35,083 nt of DNA from Psychrobacillus sp. BL-248-WT-3 (GTDB taxonomy: Bacteria; Bacillota; Bacilli; Bacillales_A; Planococcaceae): the NCBI RefSeq assembly GCF_012843435.1, contig NZ_JABAFC010000039.1:1-35083 (forward strand), read 5' to 3'. Below are positions 1 through 7,076 of the stretch, piece by piece (position 1 is the first letter of the stretch; every line of letters starts with the position of its first letter). Both the position numbers and the translations under genes were made by a program. The notes under the pieces were generated by a model. The model was not told the origin of the DNA. It made no database searches and saw nothing but the letters and a program-made list of their open reading frames with translations.

Positions 1-43
1 AGCCGGTGAAATTTTACTTATTGTAAAATTTCATCGGCTTTTT
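1..43. terminator. Intrinsic terminator, probably bidirectional
   Basis: A near-perfect 17-bp stem (1-17 with 23-39, one G-U-type mismatch) and a 5-nt loop are followed by TTTTT on the + strand. It lies 57 bp past the clpB stop on the - strand and could also end a + strand gene outside the window. The - strand T-run would fall off the window edge, so termination of clpB here is inferred. Confidence 0.75.
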
Positions 44-99
44 CATTTAAGAGGATGGTTTTGTCCCAGTCTCTTTTATTTGATAGCTGTATAGCGATA

Positions 100-2226
100 C
101 TATTTCACCATTAGCTGGCCATCCTCCAGGCTCGCTACAATTGTGCTACCAGGCAGGACGTTCCCTCCAATTAGCATTTTTGCAACTGCTGTTTCTAGAT
201 ATCGTTGGATAAATCTTCTGAGCGGTCTTGCGCCATAAGCAGCATCAGTTCCCTCTTCCACGATCCACGTATAGACATCTTCCTCGACCTCTAAAGTAAC
301 TTCCTGTTCTAGCAGACGATTTTGCAGTTGTTTTACATACTTTTTCGCTATCATTTCAAAGTGATGAGTCGTTAAGGAATGGAACATAATAATGTCATCC
401 ATACGGTTTAATAGCTCAGGCTTGAAGTGTGCACGAAGAGCGGTCATTACCAGTTCCTCGTCCGTTTCTGACACTTGTCCGGTTGTATTGGATAAGTATT
501 GGGAGCCTATATTGGAAGTTAAAATGACAACTGTATTTGTAAAGTTGACGATTCTCCCCTGACTATCGGTTATCCTTCCATCATCCATTAGCTGTAACAA
601 AATATTAGCAACATCTGGATGAGCCTTTTCTATTTCATCTAACAGCACTACTGAATATGGATTTCTTCGCACAGCCTCTGTTAACTGACCGCCTTCCTCA
701 TAGCCTATATATCCAGGTGGTGCGCCGACTAATCGAGATACGCTATGCTTTTCCATATATTCCGACATGTCTATACGAATGAAGTGTTCCTCTGAGTCAA
801 ACAGGTTAGCAGCTAAAGATTTAGCAAGCTCTGTTTTTCCTACACCAGTCGGTCCTAAAAATAAAAACGAACCAATTGGTTTATTCGGTTCTTTTATACC
901 TGCACGTGCACGCCAAACAGCCTCTGTCACTAATTGTACTGCCTGATCTTGACCAACTACACGTTCTCCCAATGTCTCTTTAAGGCGAAGAAGTTTTTCT
1001 CTTTCTCCTTCTACCAGCTTAGTTACTGGGATGCCAGTCCATCTTGAAATAATATGAGCAATTTCATCTGCAGTGACTTCTTCTCGAAGTAAACGTGAAT
1101 CATAATCATTGTTTATCTCATCTTCATATGATTGAAGTTCCTTTTCTAAAGGTGGTATTTTACCATGACGTAGCTCTGCTGCTTTATTTAAATCGTATTT
1201 ATTTTCTGCTTCCTCTAGCTCTCTACGATAGCGGTCTAACAGCTCTCTCTTTTTTTGAACTACTTGAATGGACTCTTTTTCTGCTTCCCATTTTTTACGC
1301 ATATCTGCTGAGGACTTGTCTAACTCCTCTAACTCCTGACGCAATTGTTCTAATCGCTTTTTGCTAGCTGAATCCTTTTCTTTCATCAGCGCTTGCTCCT
1401 CAATTTGGAGCTGCATCATTCTTCTAGTTACTTCGTCCAGCTCTTGAGGCATTGAATCTATTTCCGTACGGATCATGGCACATGCTTCATCTATTAAGTC
1501 TATTGCCTTGTCAGGAAGAAAACGTTCTGTAATATAGCGGTTGGAAAGCTGAGATGCTGCTACAATTGCTCGATCGTGTATACGTACACCATGATGTAAT
1601 TCAAAGCGTTCCTTTAAACCACGAAGGATGGATACTGTATCCTCTACAGAGGGTTCTCTTACTAATACTTGCTGAAAACGGCGCTCTAACGCAGGATCCT
1701 TTTCAATATACATACGATATTCATCAAGAGTAGTCGCTCCAATACAGTGCAATTCTCCTCGTGCGAGCATTGGCTTTAACATATTCCCCGCATCCATGGC
1801 ACCATCTGATTTCCCAGCACCAACTATAGTGTGGATCTCATCAATAAATAAAATGATTTTTCCTTCACTCTCTTTGATTTGCTTAAGTACTGCTTGAAGT
1901 CTCTCCTCAAATTCTCCACGATACTTTGCTCCTGCAATTAGCGAGCTCATATCTAATTCGAAAATCTCTTTATCCTTCAAACCCTCTGGTACATCTTTTT
2001 TTACAATTCTTTGTGCCAGTCCCTCTACAATAGCGGTTTTACCAACCCCTGGTTCTCCGATCAGGACAGGATTATTTTTAGTTTTTCTTGATAAAATACG
2101 AATGACATTTCGAATTTCCTGATCTCTACCGATAACCGGGTCCATTTTGCCGTCTTTTACTGCATTTACTAAATTACGTCCGTACGTTTCTAAAGGACTT
2201 TTTTGATCTTGTTGGTTCATTTGCAT
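100..2226 (-). CDS. clpB: ClpB-type AAA+ disaggregase lacking the N-terminal domain
   Basis: Hsp100 chaperone that extracts polypeptides from aggregates together with DnaK in the cytoplasm. The 708-residue product has AAA-1 (Walker A GEPGVGKT at 57-64, Walker B FIDEIH), a long coiled-coil middle domain at about 260-385 and AAA-2 (Walker A GPTGVGKT, Walker [10 protein letters not shown]). The full-length middle domain identifies ClpB rather than ClpC or ClpE. After the TSNIGS motif of AAA-2 there is no (I/L/V)GF loop, so a partnership with ClpP is not expected. Usual ClpB proteins are about 860 residues; this one begins almost at AAA-1 and lacks the roughly 150-residue Clp-N domain. The start is supported by GGAG eight bases upstream and by the CtsR operator immediately before it, so the short form looks native rather than a truncated call. 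Confidence 0.9.
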   Translation of the reverse strand: MQMNQQDQKSPLETYGRNLVNAVKDGKMDPVIGRDQEIRNVIRILSRKTKNNPVLIGEPGVGKTAIVEGLAQRIVKKDVPEGLKDKEIFELDMSSLIAGAKYRGEFEERLQAVLKQIKESEGKIILFIDEIHTIVGAGKSDGAMDAGNMLKPMLARGELHCIGATTLDEYRMYIEKDPALERRFQQVLVREPSVEDTVSILRGLKERFELHHGVRIHDRAIVAASQLSNRYITERFLPDKAIDLIDEACAMIRTEIDSMPQELDEVTRRMMQLQIEEQALMKEKDSASKKRLEQLRQELEELDKSSADMRKKWEAEKESIQVVQKKRELLDRYRRELEEAENKYDLNKAAELRHGKIPPLEKELQSYEDEINNDYDSRLLREEVTADEIAHIISRWTGIPVTKLVEGEREKLLRLKETLGERVVGQDQAVQLVTEAVWRARAGIKEPNKPIGSFLFLGPTGVGKTELAKSLAANLFDSEEHFIRIDMSEYMEKHSVSRLVGAPPGYIGYEEGGQLTEAVRRNPYSVVLLDEIEKAHPDVANILLQLMDDGRITDSQGRIVNFTNTVVILTSNIGSQYLSNTTGQVSETDEELVMTALRAHFKPELLNRMDDIIMFHSLTTHHFEMIAKKYVKQLQNRLLEQEVTLEVEEDVYTWIVEEGTDAAYGARPLRRFIQRYLETAVAKMLIGGNVLPGSTIVASLEDGQLMVK

Positions 2227-2250
2227 ATTAACAGCTCCATTTCACAAAAC

Positions 2251-2273
2251 TTTGACCTTTATTGACTATTATA
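2251..2273 (-). promoter_or_regulatory. CtsR operator overlapping the clpB promoter
   Basis: Read on the - strand, AGTCAATAAAGGTCAAA (2267-2251) matches the CtsR heptad repeat (A/G)GTCAAA-NAN-(A/G)GTCAAA with a single mismatch. A perfect -10 box TATAAT (2273-2268) abuts it upstream, so the operator would cover the transcription start. CtsR is the class III heat-shock repressor of Bacillales clp genes; heat-inducible clpB expression is inferred from this site. Confidence 0.85.
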
Positions 2274-2367
2274 AATATAAATCCTTGTAGCATAATTTGT
2301 AAAGTATTAAGCTTTATGTAACAGAATATATGCTATATTTATAGGTACATATAAAGGTGGTGTTGAG

Positions 2368-3060
2368 GTGGATCATACTTTAGTATCCCCAGATATTAGT
2401 TTATTATTTAAACAATACGGTTCTATTATAAAATTAGAGAAGGATCGTTCAGTTTATATAGAAGGCGAACTAGCACAAGACGTATATTTTATTGTAAGCG
2501 GCTCTATTGCGATAAATAAAGATACAGAGGGCGGCAAATTACTCACTTTAAGAATAGTAGGTCCCGAAAACTGTATAGGTGAATCTGGTGTTTTCGCAGA
2601 TAATACTCATCATAGTTTTTCTGCTCTTACGTTGGAGACTACACAGCTATTAGTGCTTCCAAAAAATAAATTAGAAAAATTCCTTGTTAATTCTACTCAG
2701 TTAATGGTGGAATGGACAAAATATATACAGCTTATTTACTTAAAAAACCAGACAAGGTTTCGTGATTTGATGCTTTATGGTAAAAAAGGCGCTCTATATT
2801 CTACTTTAATACGCTTGTGTAACACGTATGGTGAACCATTATCTGATGGTAGGATTAAAATTAATTTTTCACTTACTAATCAGGAAATAGCTAACCTTTG
2901 CTCGATGAGTAGGGAAGTAGTTAATCGAATGTTAAATGATATGAAAAGTGAGGGTCTAATTTCGTTTCATAAAGGTATTATTACAATTAACGATTTAGAG
3001 TTATTAAGAAGAGAAAACCAGTGCGAAAGCTGTCCTCTTTGCGTTTGTCGGATAGATTAA
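2368..3060 (+). CDS. fnr: Fnr-type Crp/Fnr regulator with C-terminal Fe-S ligand cysteines
   Basis: Predicted oxygen-sensing transcription factor of anaerobic metabolism. An N-terminal cyclic-nucleotide-binding-like beta-roll (about 12-125) is followed by a dimer helix and a winged HTH (about 168-200, recognition helix containing SREVVNR). The tail carries C219, C222, C225 and C227. From family knowledge, B. subtilis Fnr (238 residues) binds [4Fe-4S] through C227, C230, C235 and D141; shifted by the 8-residue length difference these fall on C219, C222, C227 and D133, all present here. That agreement is the main reason for calling Fnr rather than a generic Crp-like protein. The start is GTG, with AAGGTGG seven bases upstream. 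A possible extended -10 (TGCTATATT, 2331-2339) precedes it. It is divergent from clpB. No full TGTGA-N6-TCACA site was seen nearby. Confidence 0.78.
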   Translation: MDHTLVSPDISLLFKQYGSIIKLEKDRSVYIEGELAQDVYFIVSGSIAINKDTEGGKLLTLRIVGPENCIGESGVFADNTHHSFSALTLETTQLLVLPKNKLEKFLVNSTQLMVEWTKYIQLIYLKNQTRFRDLMLYGKKGALYSTLIRLCNTYGEPLSDGRIKINFSLTNQEIANLCSMSREVVNRMLNDMKSEGLISFHKGIITINDLELLRRENQCESCPLCVCRID

Positions 3061-3093
3061 TTAGCTTCATAAATTCAAAAAACGCATATAATC

Positions 3094-3139
3094 AAACAAG
3101 GCACCTCCTGTTCGACTTGAACAGAAGATGCCTTGTTTT
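3094..3139. terminator. Bidirectional terminator between fnr and yitW
   Basis: A long hairpin has arms AAACAAGGCA-CCTCCTGTTC and GAACAGAAGA-TGCCTTGTTT, with a few mismatches in the middle. It is T-rich on the + strand exit and has matching A-rich sequence on the other side. It sits between the convergent fnr (+) and yitW (-) stops. Confidence 0.8.
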
Positions 3140-3180
3140 GTTTTAAACGTCCTCTTTTATAATTAGAGGAGTCTTAATAA

Positions 3181-3489
3181 TTATCGAATACCTAATGCAA
3201 TTTTTGCATATCGAGACATATTGTCTTTTGACCATGGTGGGTTCCAGACAATATTAACCTCAGTGTCTTTAACTTCAGGTAGCTCAGCTAGTGCTGTTTT
3301 AACCTGATCTACTATCATTGGACCCATCGGGCAACCTATAGAAGTTAGTGTCATCGTAACTGTTGCTTGTCCCTCATCAGTTAGATCCACATCATATACT
3401 AAACCTAAATTGACAATATCTACGCCTAGCTCTGGGTCAATAACATTTTCCAGGGCAGCCATCATACTATCTTTCATATCTTGATCCAT
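3181..3489 (-). CDS. yitW: MIP18/DUF59 family Fe-S cluster assembly factor
   Basis: A 102-residue DUF59 (MIP18/PaaD/SufT-like) protein, the same length as B. subtilis YitW. Members help deliver or mature Fe-S clusters. Visible family marks are the DPELGVDIVNLGLVY segment near residue 18 and a conserved cysteine in the TSIGCPMGP loop (about 50-57), thought to contact the metal or cluster. It lies 48 bp downstream of yitV on the same strand, probably cotranscribed, as in B. subtilis. GGAGG precedes the ATG. The Fe-S role is known for the family; the client of this protein cannot be told from sequence. Confidence 0.88.
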   Translation of the reverse strand: MDQDMKDSMMAALENVIDPELGVDIVNLGLVYDVDLTDEGQATVTMTLTSIGCPMGPMIVDQVKTALAELPEVKDTEVNIVWNPPWSKDNMSRYAKIALGIR

Positions 3490-3537
3490 ACTAATACCTC
3501 CTTACATCTTTCATTCATCATAACAAAGATATATCAA

Positions 3538-4296
3538 TTATGCCAAACGGTTAGCTAACCATTCCGTTGAACGAAGCATACCTTTTCTTGAAACTGCATG
3601 GCCAACGCTTTTTTCTTTCATAAACTCAATCTGAGCATCACCATATTGTTCAATCAAATCTTCCACAAATTTGTTAGTAGGTGCGAACGGTACTACTTCA
3701 TCCTTCATACCATGCCAGAAAAATAGTGGCTTATTTTCTAGTTTCTCTAATTGTTTAGAAGCATCAAATATAGATAATGTATCAAACATTTTTTTCTTTT
3801 CTTCTTCGTTCATTGGAATCTTAAATCCTCTTTGCTCAACTAAAGTCATTTGATCTTTAGCAAGGTTTACAAATCCCGGGGTTCCCATCATAATAGCAGC
3901 CGCATCAATCCATGGGTATGCCGTTAAGCAGCCCAGTGTTGTAATTCCACCCATAGAGGTTCCAGAAACAGCTATCTTTTGACCGTTGTCGTACCCACGT
4001 TCTTTTAAGACGTTTTTAAGTTTCCCCAACTCTTCAATAGATGTTAAAACAATCTCCCAAAAGCGAAGACTAATCTGTATTTGGTCAAGTTCAATATCTC
4101 GATCCCCGTGTAAATGAGCATCAGGCATGATAACTCTACAGCCTTTATTGACTAACTGGTATGCATAGTGTAAATTATGCTCTTTGGCACTTTCAAAACC
4201 GTGTAGGAAGAAGACTACTGGAGCATTATTTGTAAAGTTTTCTTCTGATATATGTAGCACAGGGATGTCTCCCCAATTTTCTAAATTAGTAATCAT
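3538..4296 (-). CDS. yitV: Alpha/beta-hydrolase, YitV-like esterase
   Basis: A 252-residue alpha/beta-hydrolase, close to the roughly 255 of YitV. The oxyanion strand VVFFLHGFESAKE (about 28-40) is followed by the nucleophile elbow GTSMGG (serine about 114), a late Asp in the WHGMKDEVVP segment (about 195-204) and a His in the SVGHAVSRKG segment (about 230-239), giving a complete Ser-Asp-His triad. No signal peptide is seen, so it is cytoplasmic. The natural substrate is not known; carboxylesterase is the safe description. AAGGGGTG precedes the ATG. It heads a unit with yitW and is divergent from yitU, so this neighbourhood is the B. subtilis yit cluster with altered gene orientation. Confidence 0.85.
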   Translation of the reverse strand: MITNLENWGDIPVLHISEENFTNNAPVVFFLHGFESAKEHNLHYAYQLVNKGCRVIMPDAHLHGDRDIELDQIQISLRFWEIVLTSIEELGKLKNVLKERGYDNGQKIAVSGTSMGGITTLGCLTAYPWIDAAAIMMGTPGFVNLAKDQMTLVEQRGFKIPMNEEEKKKMFDTLSIFDASKQLEKLENKPLFFWHGMKDEVVPFAPTNKFVEDLIEQYGDAQIEFMKEKSVGHAVSRKGMLRSTEWLANRLA

Positions 4297-4375
4297 TGAA
4301 TATACACCCCTTATTCGTTATATTACTATTTTAACAAAGTAAAAGTTTTTTTACAAAATCGCGAACCAATACATT

Positions 4376-4404
4376 TTGACGGAACATCTGGAACAAGATA
4401 AACT
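4376..4404 (+). promoter_or_regulatory. Sigma-A type promoter for yitU-yitS
   Basis: TTGACG (4376-4381), a 17-bp spacer and TAAACT (4399-4404) match the housekeeping -35 and -10 boxes at 5/6 and 4/6. They stand 26 bp before the chosen yitU start. Confidence 0.55.
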
Positions 4405-4430
4405 TTAATAAGATGAGGGGGAATATGCAC

Positions 4431-5240
4431 ATGGAACGACACTTAATCGTATTAGACTTAGATGGAACTTTATTAACCGACCAAAAGGTTATTTCTGATA
4501 ACACGAAAAGAATTTTATTAAAGGCTAAGGATGAAGGGCATGAAGTAATGATTGCAACGGGTAGACCCTATCGCGCAAGTGAAATGTATTATCATGAACT
4601 TGGGTTAACTACTCCTATTGTCAACTTCAATGGGGCATTCGTACATCACCCTAGAAATCGTTCATGGCAAATGATACATAAACCAATTAGCTTGAATGTT
4701 GTAAAAGAAGTAGTTGAGGCAGTCCAAAGCTATTCGATAAAAAATATGCTCGCAGAAGTCCTAGATGACGTATACTTACATTATCATGATGAACAAATGA
4801 TCTCCGCTTTAGTACAAGGAAATCCCAATATAACTACTGGTGACCTTCGACAATTTTTAAACGCCGATCCAACTAGTTTACTCATACATGCAGAGGAAAA
4901 TTCAGTAGATGATGTTAGAAAGCATTTAAAAGAAGTTCATGCAGAAGTTATTGATCACCGCCGTTGGGGAGCACCTTGGGATGTTATTGAAATTGTTAGA
5001 CACGGTCTGAATAAGGCAGTAGGTCTCGACCATGTATCCAAATATTTAAATATCCCTAAAGATAGAATTATTGCATTTGGAGACGAGGATAACGATTTAG
5101 AAATGATTGAATATGCTGGCGTTGGTGTCGCAATGGGTAATGCTATTTCCCCTTTGCAAAATATCGCAAATGAAATTACTGCAACAAATAATGAAGATGG
5201 TATTGCAGAATTCTTAAAAGAAAGATTAAAATTGAATTAA
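4431..5240 (+). CDS. yitU: Cof-type HAD-IIB sugar-phosphate phosphatase family protein
   Basis: Haloacid-dehalogenase superfamily hydrolase of the Cof/IIB branch. Motif I is DLDGTLL with the nucleophile Asp, motif II is the ATGRPY segment, motif III is the Lys of LNKAVGL, and motif IV is GDEDNDLEMI. The cap domain lies between motifs II and III. Such enzymes dephosphorylate phosphosugars or flavin nucleotides; the substrate here is undetermined. ATG codons at 4413 and 4425 are also in frame, but the first overlaps the GAGGGGGA ribosome site. The ATG at 4431 sits nine bases after that site and gives 269 residues, matching YitU (about 270). ATG 4425 (271 residues) is the alternative. The DegV gene follows after 29 bp. 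Confidence 0.88.
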   Translation: MERHLIVLDLDGTLLTDQKVISDNTKRILLKAKDEGHEVMIATGRPYRASEMYYHELGLTTPIVNFNGAFVHHPRNRSWQMIHKPISLNVVKEVVEAVQSYSIKNMLAEVLDDVYLHYHDEQMISALVQGNPNITTGDLRQFLNADPTSLLIHAEENSVDDVRKHLKEVHAEVIDHRRWGAPWDVIEIVRHGLNKAVGLDHVSKYLNIPKDRIIAFGDEDNDLEMIEYAGVGVAMGNAISPLQNIANEITATNNEDGIAEFLKERLKLN

Positions 5241-5269
5241 TATAATTCACAAATTTTAGGAGGACAAAA

Positions 5270-6121
5270 ATGAGAATATTTGCCGACAGTGCAAGTGACT
5301 TACCAAAATTATTTTTTGAAACAAATCAAGTCGAGTTAGCACCACTTCGTGTTCATATTGACGATAAAGAATATGAAGATATAAACGACATTGTATCAAC
5401 AGAGGTATACGCAGAGATTAGAAATGGTAAGCAGCCTAAAACTTCTCAAACTTCTCCTGAACATTTCCTTCGTATTTTTGAGGATCTTGCTAAGTCAGGA
5501 GAAGAAGGTATTTACATCGCTTTCTCCTCAGAGTTATCAGGTACTTATAGTACGGCTGTGATGATGAAGGAACAATTATTAGAGACATATCCGGATATGA
5601 AGCTAACTATCATAGATTCAAAATGTGCTTCACTTGGATATGGACTGCTTGTAAAAGAAGCAGTAAAACTAAGAAATGAAGGACTAAGCCTTTCGGAAAT
5701 TGAAGAGAAAATTAGATGGAATGCTACACATATGGAACATCTTTTCACTGTAGATGACTTAGATTATATGGCCCGCGGTGGACGAGTTTCCAAAGCAAGT
5801 GCATTTATCGGTGGCCTGTTAAACATCAAGCCTGTACTTCATGTAGAAGAGGGCAAACTTGTACCGATTGAAAAAATTCGCGGCACTAAAAAAGTAATGA
5901 AACGTATAGTAGAATTAGTAGAGGAACGCGGAGGAAATTTAGAAGGACAAGTAATTGCTATTAGTCATGCAGACGTATTAGATCGAGCACAAGAACTAAA
6001 AGAAATGATATTAGAAAAAATGCAGCCTACAGATGTAGAAATTCATCTGATTGGTTCCACCATTGGTGCCCACACTGGCCCCGGAGCAATCTCTGTCTTC
6101 TTTTTGAACAAAGAAGCATAA
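5270..6121 (+). CDS. yitS: DegV family fatty-acid-binding protein
   Basis: A 283-residue DegV protein. Family members bind a fatty acid between two alpha/beta domains, and FakB homologues present it to the kinase FakA. Characteristic segments are FADSASDLP at the N-terminus, the SQTSPEHF loop (about 61-68) whose Thr/Ser contact the carboxylate, SSELSGTY (about 87-94), DSKCASLGYG (about 116-125), and the ARGGR segment with its glycine-rich turn (about 168-173). A strong AGGAGG site precedes the ATG. It is cotranscribed with yitU and followed by a terminator. A FakB-like role is inferred, and no fakA is in the window. Confidence 0.85.
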   Translation: MRIFADSASDLPKLFFETNQVELAPLRVHIDDKEYEDINDIVSTEVYAEIRNGKQPKTSQTSPEHFLRIFEDLAKSGEEGIYIAFSSELSGTYSTAVMMKEQLLETYPDMKLTIIDSKCASLGYGLLVKEAVKLRNEGLSLSEIEEKIRWNATHMEHLFTVDDLDYMARGGRVSKASAFIGGLLNIKPVLHVEEGKLVPIEKIRGTKKVMKRIVELVEERGGNLEGQVIAISHADVLDRAQELKEMILEKMQPTDVEIHLIGSTIGAHTGPGAISVFFLNKEA

Positions 6122-6136
6122 AACTTTTAATAGATT

Positions 6137-6172
6137 AAAAGACAAATCTTCCAGCAGATTTGTCTTTTTTAT
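6137..6172 (+). terminator. Intrinsic terminator after yitS
   Basis: A 13-bp perfect stem (6137-6149 with 6156-6168, loop TCCAGC) exits into a run of T. It lies 15 bp past the DegV stop. Confidence 0.9.
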
Positions 6173-6259
6173 TGGAATTAGAATAGTTCCTCCATGTTGT
6201 CACATAATAAGGTCGACCTGAATAAATCATGTCGACTTATGACGAAATGGAGTGAAAAA

Positions 6260-6763
6260 ATGGGTATTTTATCTGGGAATCAAAAAGAGCAACCATTACA
6301 TTGTGGTGAAGTTTTTGCTATTTGGACTAATTTAACAACCAACCAAGGATTAATTGCTGCACACCAAACCTTTTATAATCACGCTGGAGATACAGATCTA
6401 AAAAAAATTCTTGAAGATTCCGTGGATGCCATGAAAGATGAAAACAAGTATTTGGAAAGGATTCTCAAGGAAAATGGCATTGGACTTCCACCTGCCCCTC
6501 CTGAGCGTCCTGTAGCTCAAGTAGAAAATATCCCACCAGGTGCAAAATTCAATGATCCTGAAATTGCAGCTGCGTTAGCAATCGATGGCGCTTCAGGATT
6601 AGTAGCCTGCAGTAAGGCAATGGGCATTTCTACAAGAGAAGACATAGCTACCATGTATGGCCAATTCCATATGAAAAAAGCTCAATTAGGTGCAAAATTA
6701 TTGCAGTTAACGAAGGAAAAAGGTTGGTTAATCCTACCTCCACTTCATACAGAACATCACTAA
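6260..6763 (+). CDS. DUF3231 family protein, single-domain form
   Basis: A 167-residue DUF3231 protein, predicted all-helical and ferritin-like, of a family common in spore-forming Bacillales. Many members hold two such domains in about 330 residues; this has one. The N-terminal half carries LHCGEVFAIWTNL and HQTFYNHAGD, and the C-terminal half GASGLVACSKAMGIS, a pattern of conserved His, Glu and Cys typical of the family. An upstream ATG (6194) is in frame but lacks a ribosome site; ATG 6260 follows GGAG by seven bases. The biochemical function is unknown. A relation to spore-coat proteins of the CotF kind has been suggested for the fold, but is unproven here. The stop codon abuts the repeat that follows. 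Confidence 0.75.
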   Translation: MGILSGNQKEQPLHCGEVFAIWTNLTTNQGLIAAHQTFYNHAGDTDLKKILEDSVDAMKDENKYLERILKENGIGLPPAPPERPVAQVENIPPGAKFNDPEIAAALAIDGASGLVACSKAMGISTREDIATMYGQFHMKKAQLGAKLLQLTKEKGWLILPPLHTEHH

Positions 6764-7013
6764 CAAGAAAAGCGCAAGCGCCTGTCACTGCCCCGACAGG
6801 CAAATGCAGAAAAGCGAGGAGGCAGTTCCTCAGCCACCGGAGCTTTTATCCATTTGACCCCGAGGGGCAAGGCGATGAAGCTGGACATCAAGAAAAGCGC
6901 AAGCGCCTGTCACTGCCCCGACAGGCAAATAGAGAAAAGCGAGGAGGCAGTTCCTCAGCCACCGGAGCTTTTATCCATTTGACCCCGAGGGGCAAGGCGG
7001 TGGAGCTAGACAT
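6764..7013. repeat. Two head-to-tail copies of a 125-bp structured intergenic repeat
   Basis: Copies at 6764-6888 and 6889-7013 match at 120 of 125 positions with no indels. Each begins CAAGAAAAGCGCAAGCGCC and ends GAGCT(A/G)GACAT or similar. Each contains small inverted pairs such as CCTGTC/GACAGG, and is clearly richer in G+C than its surroundings. I recognise the style of this element from intergenic regions of other Bacillaceae, but cannot name a registered family. The + strand reading frame across it is an accident of the repeat. Confidence 0.9.
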
Positions 7014-7037
7014 CAATTCAATTTATCTTTCTAACTA

Positions 7038-7075
7038 AAAAAACTATCTCTTGGCACTCAAGAGATAGTTTTTTT
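7038..7075. terminator. Bidirectional terminator between DUF3231 gene and amylase-like gene
   Basis: A perfect 12-bp stem (7042-7053 with 7059-7070, loop GCACT) is flanked by A-runs on the left and T-runs on the right, so it can act on both strands. It abuts the stop of the amylase-like gene. Confidence 0.9.
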
Positions 7076-7076
7076 A

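Noticed and set aside
2231-2257. Fnr binding site in the clpB-fnr spacer
   Set aside because: Only one half (TTCACA/TGTGAA) is present; the other half of the palindrome is missing.
6724-7038. Open + strand frame of about 100 codons across the 125-bp repeats
   Set aside because: It starts inside the DUF3231 gene in another frame, has no ribosome site, and its protein sequence merely repeats with the DNA unit.
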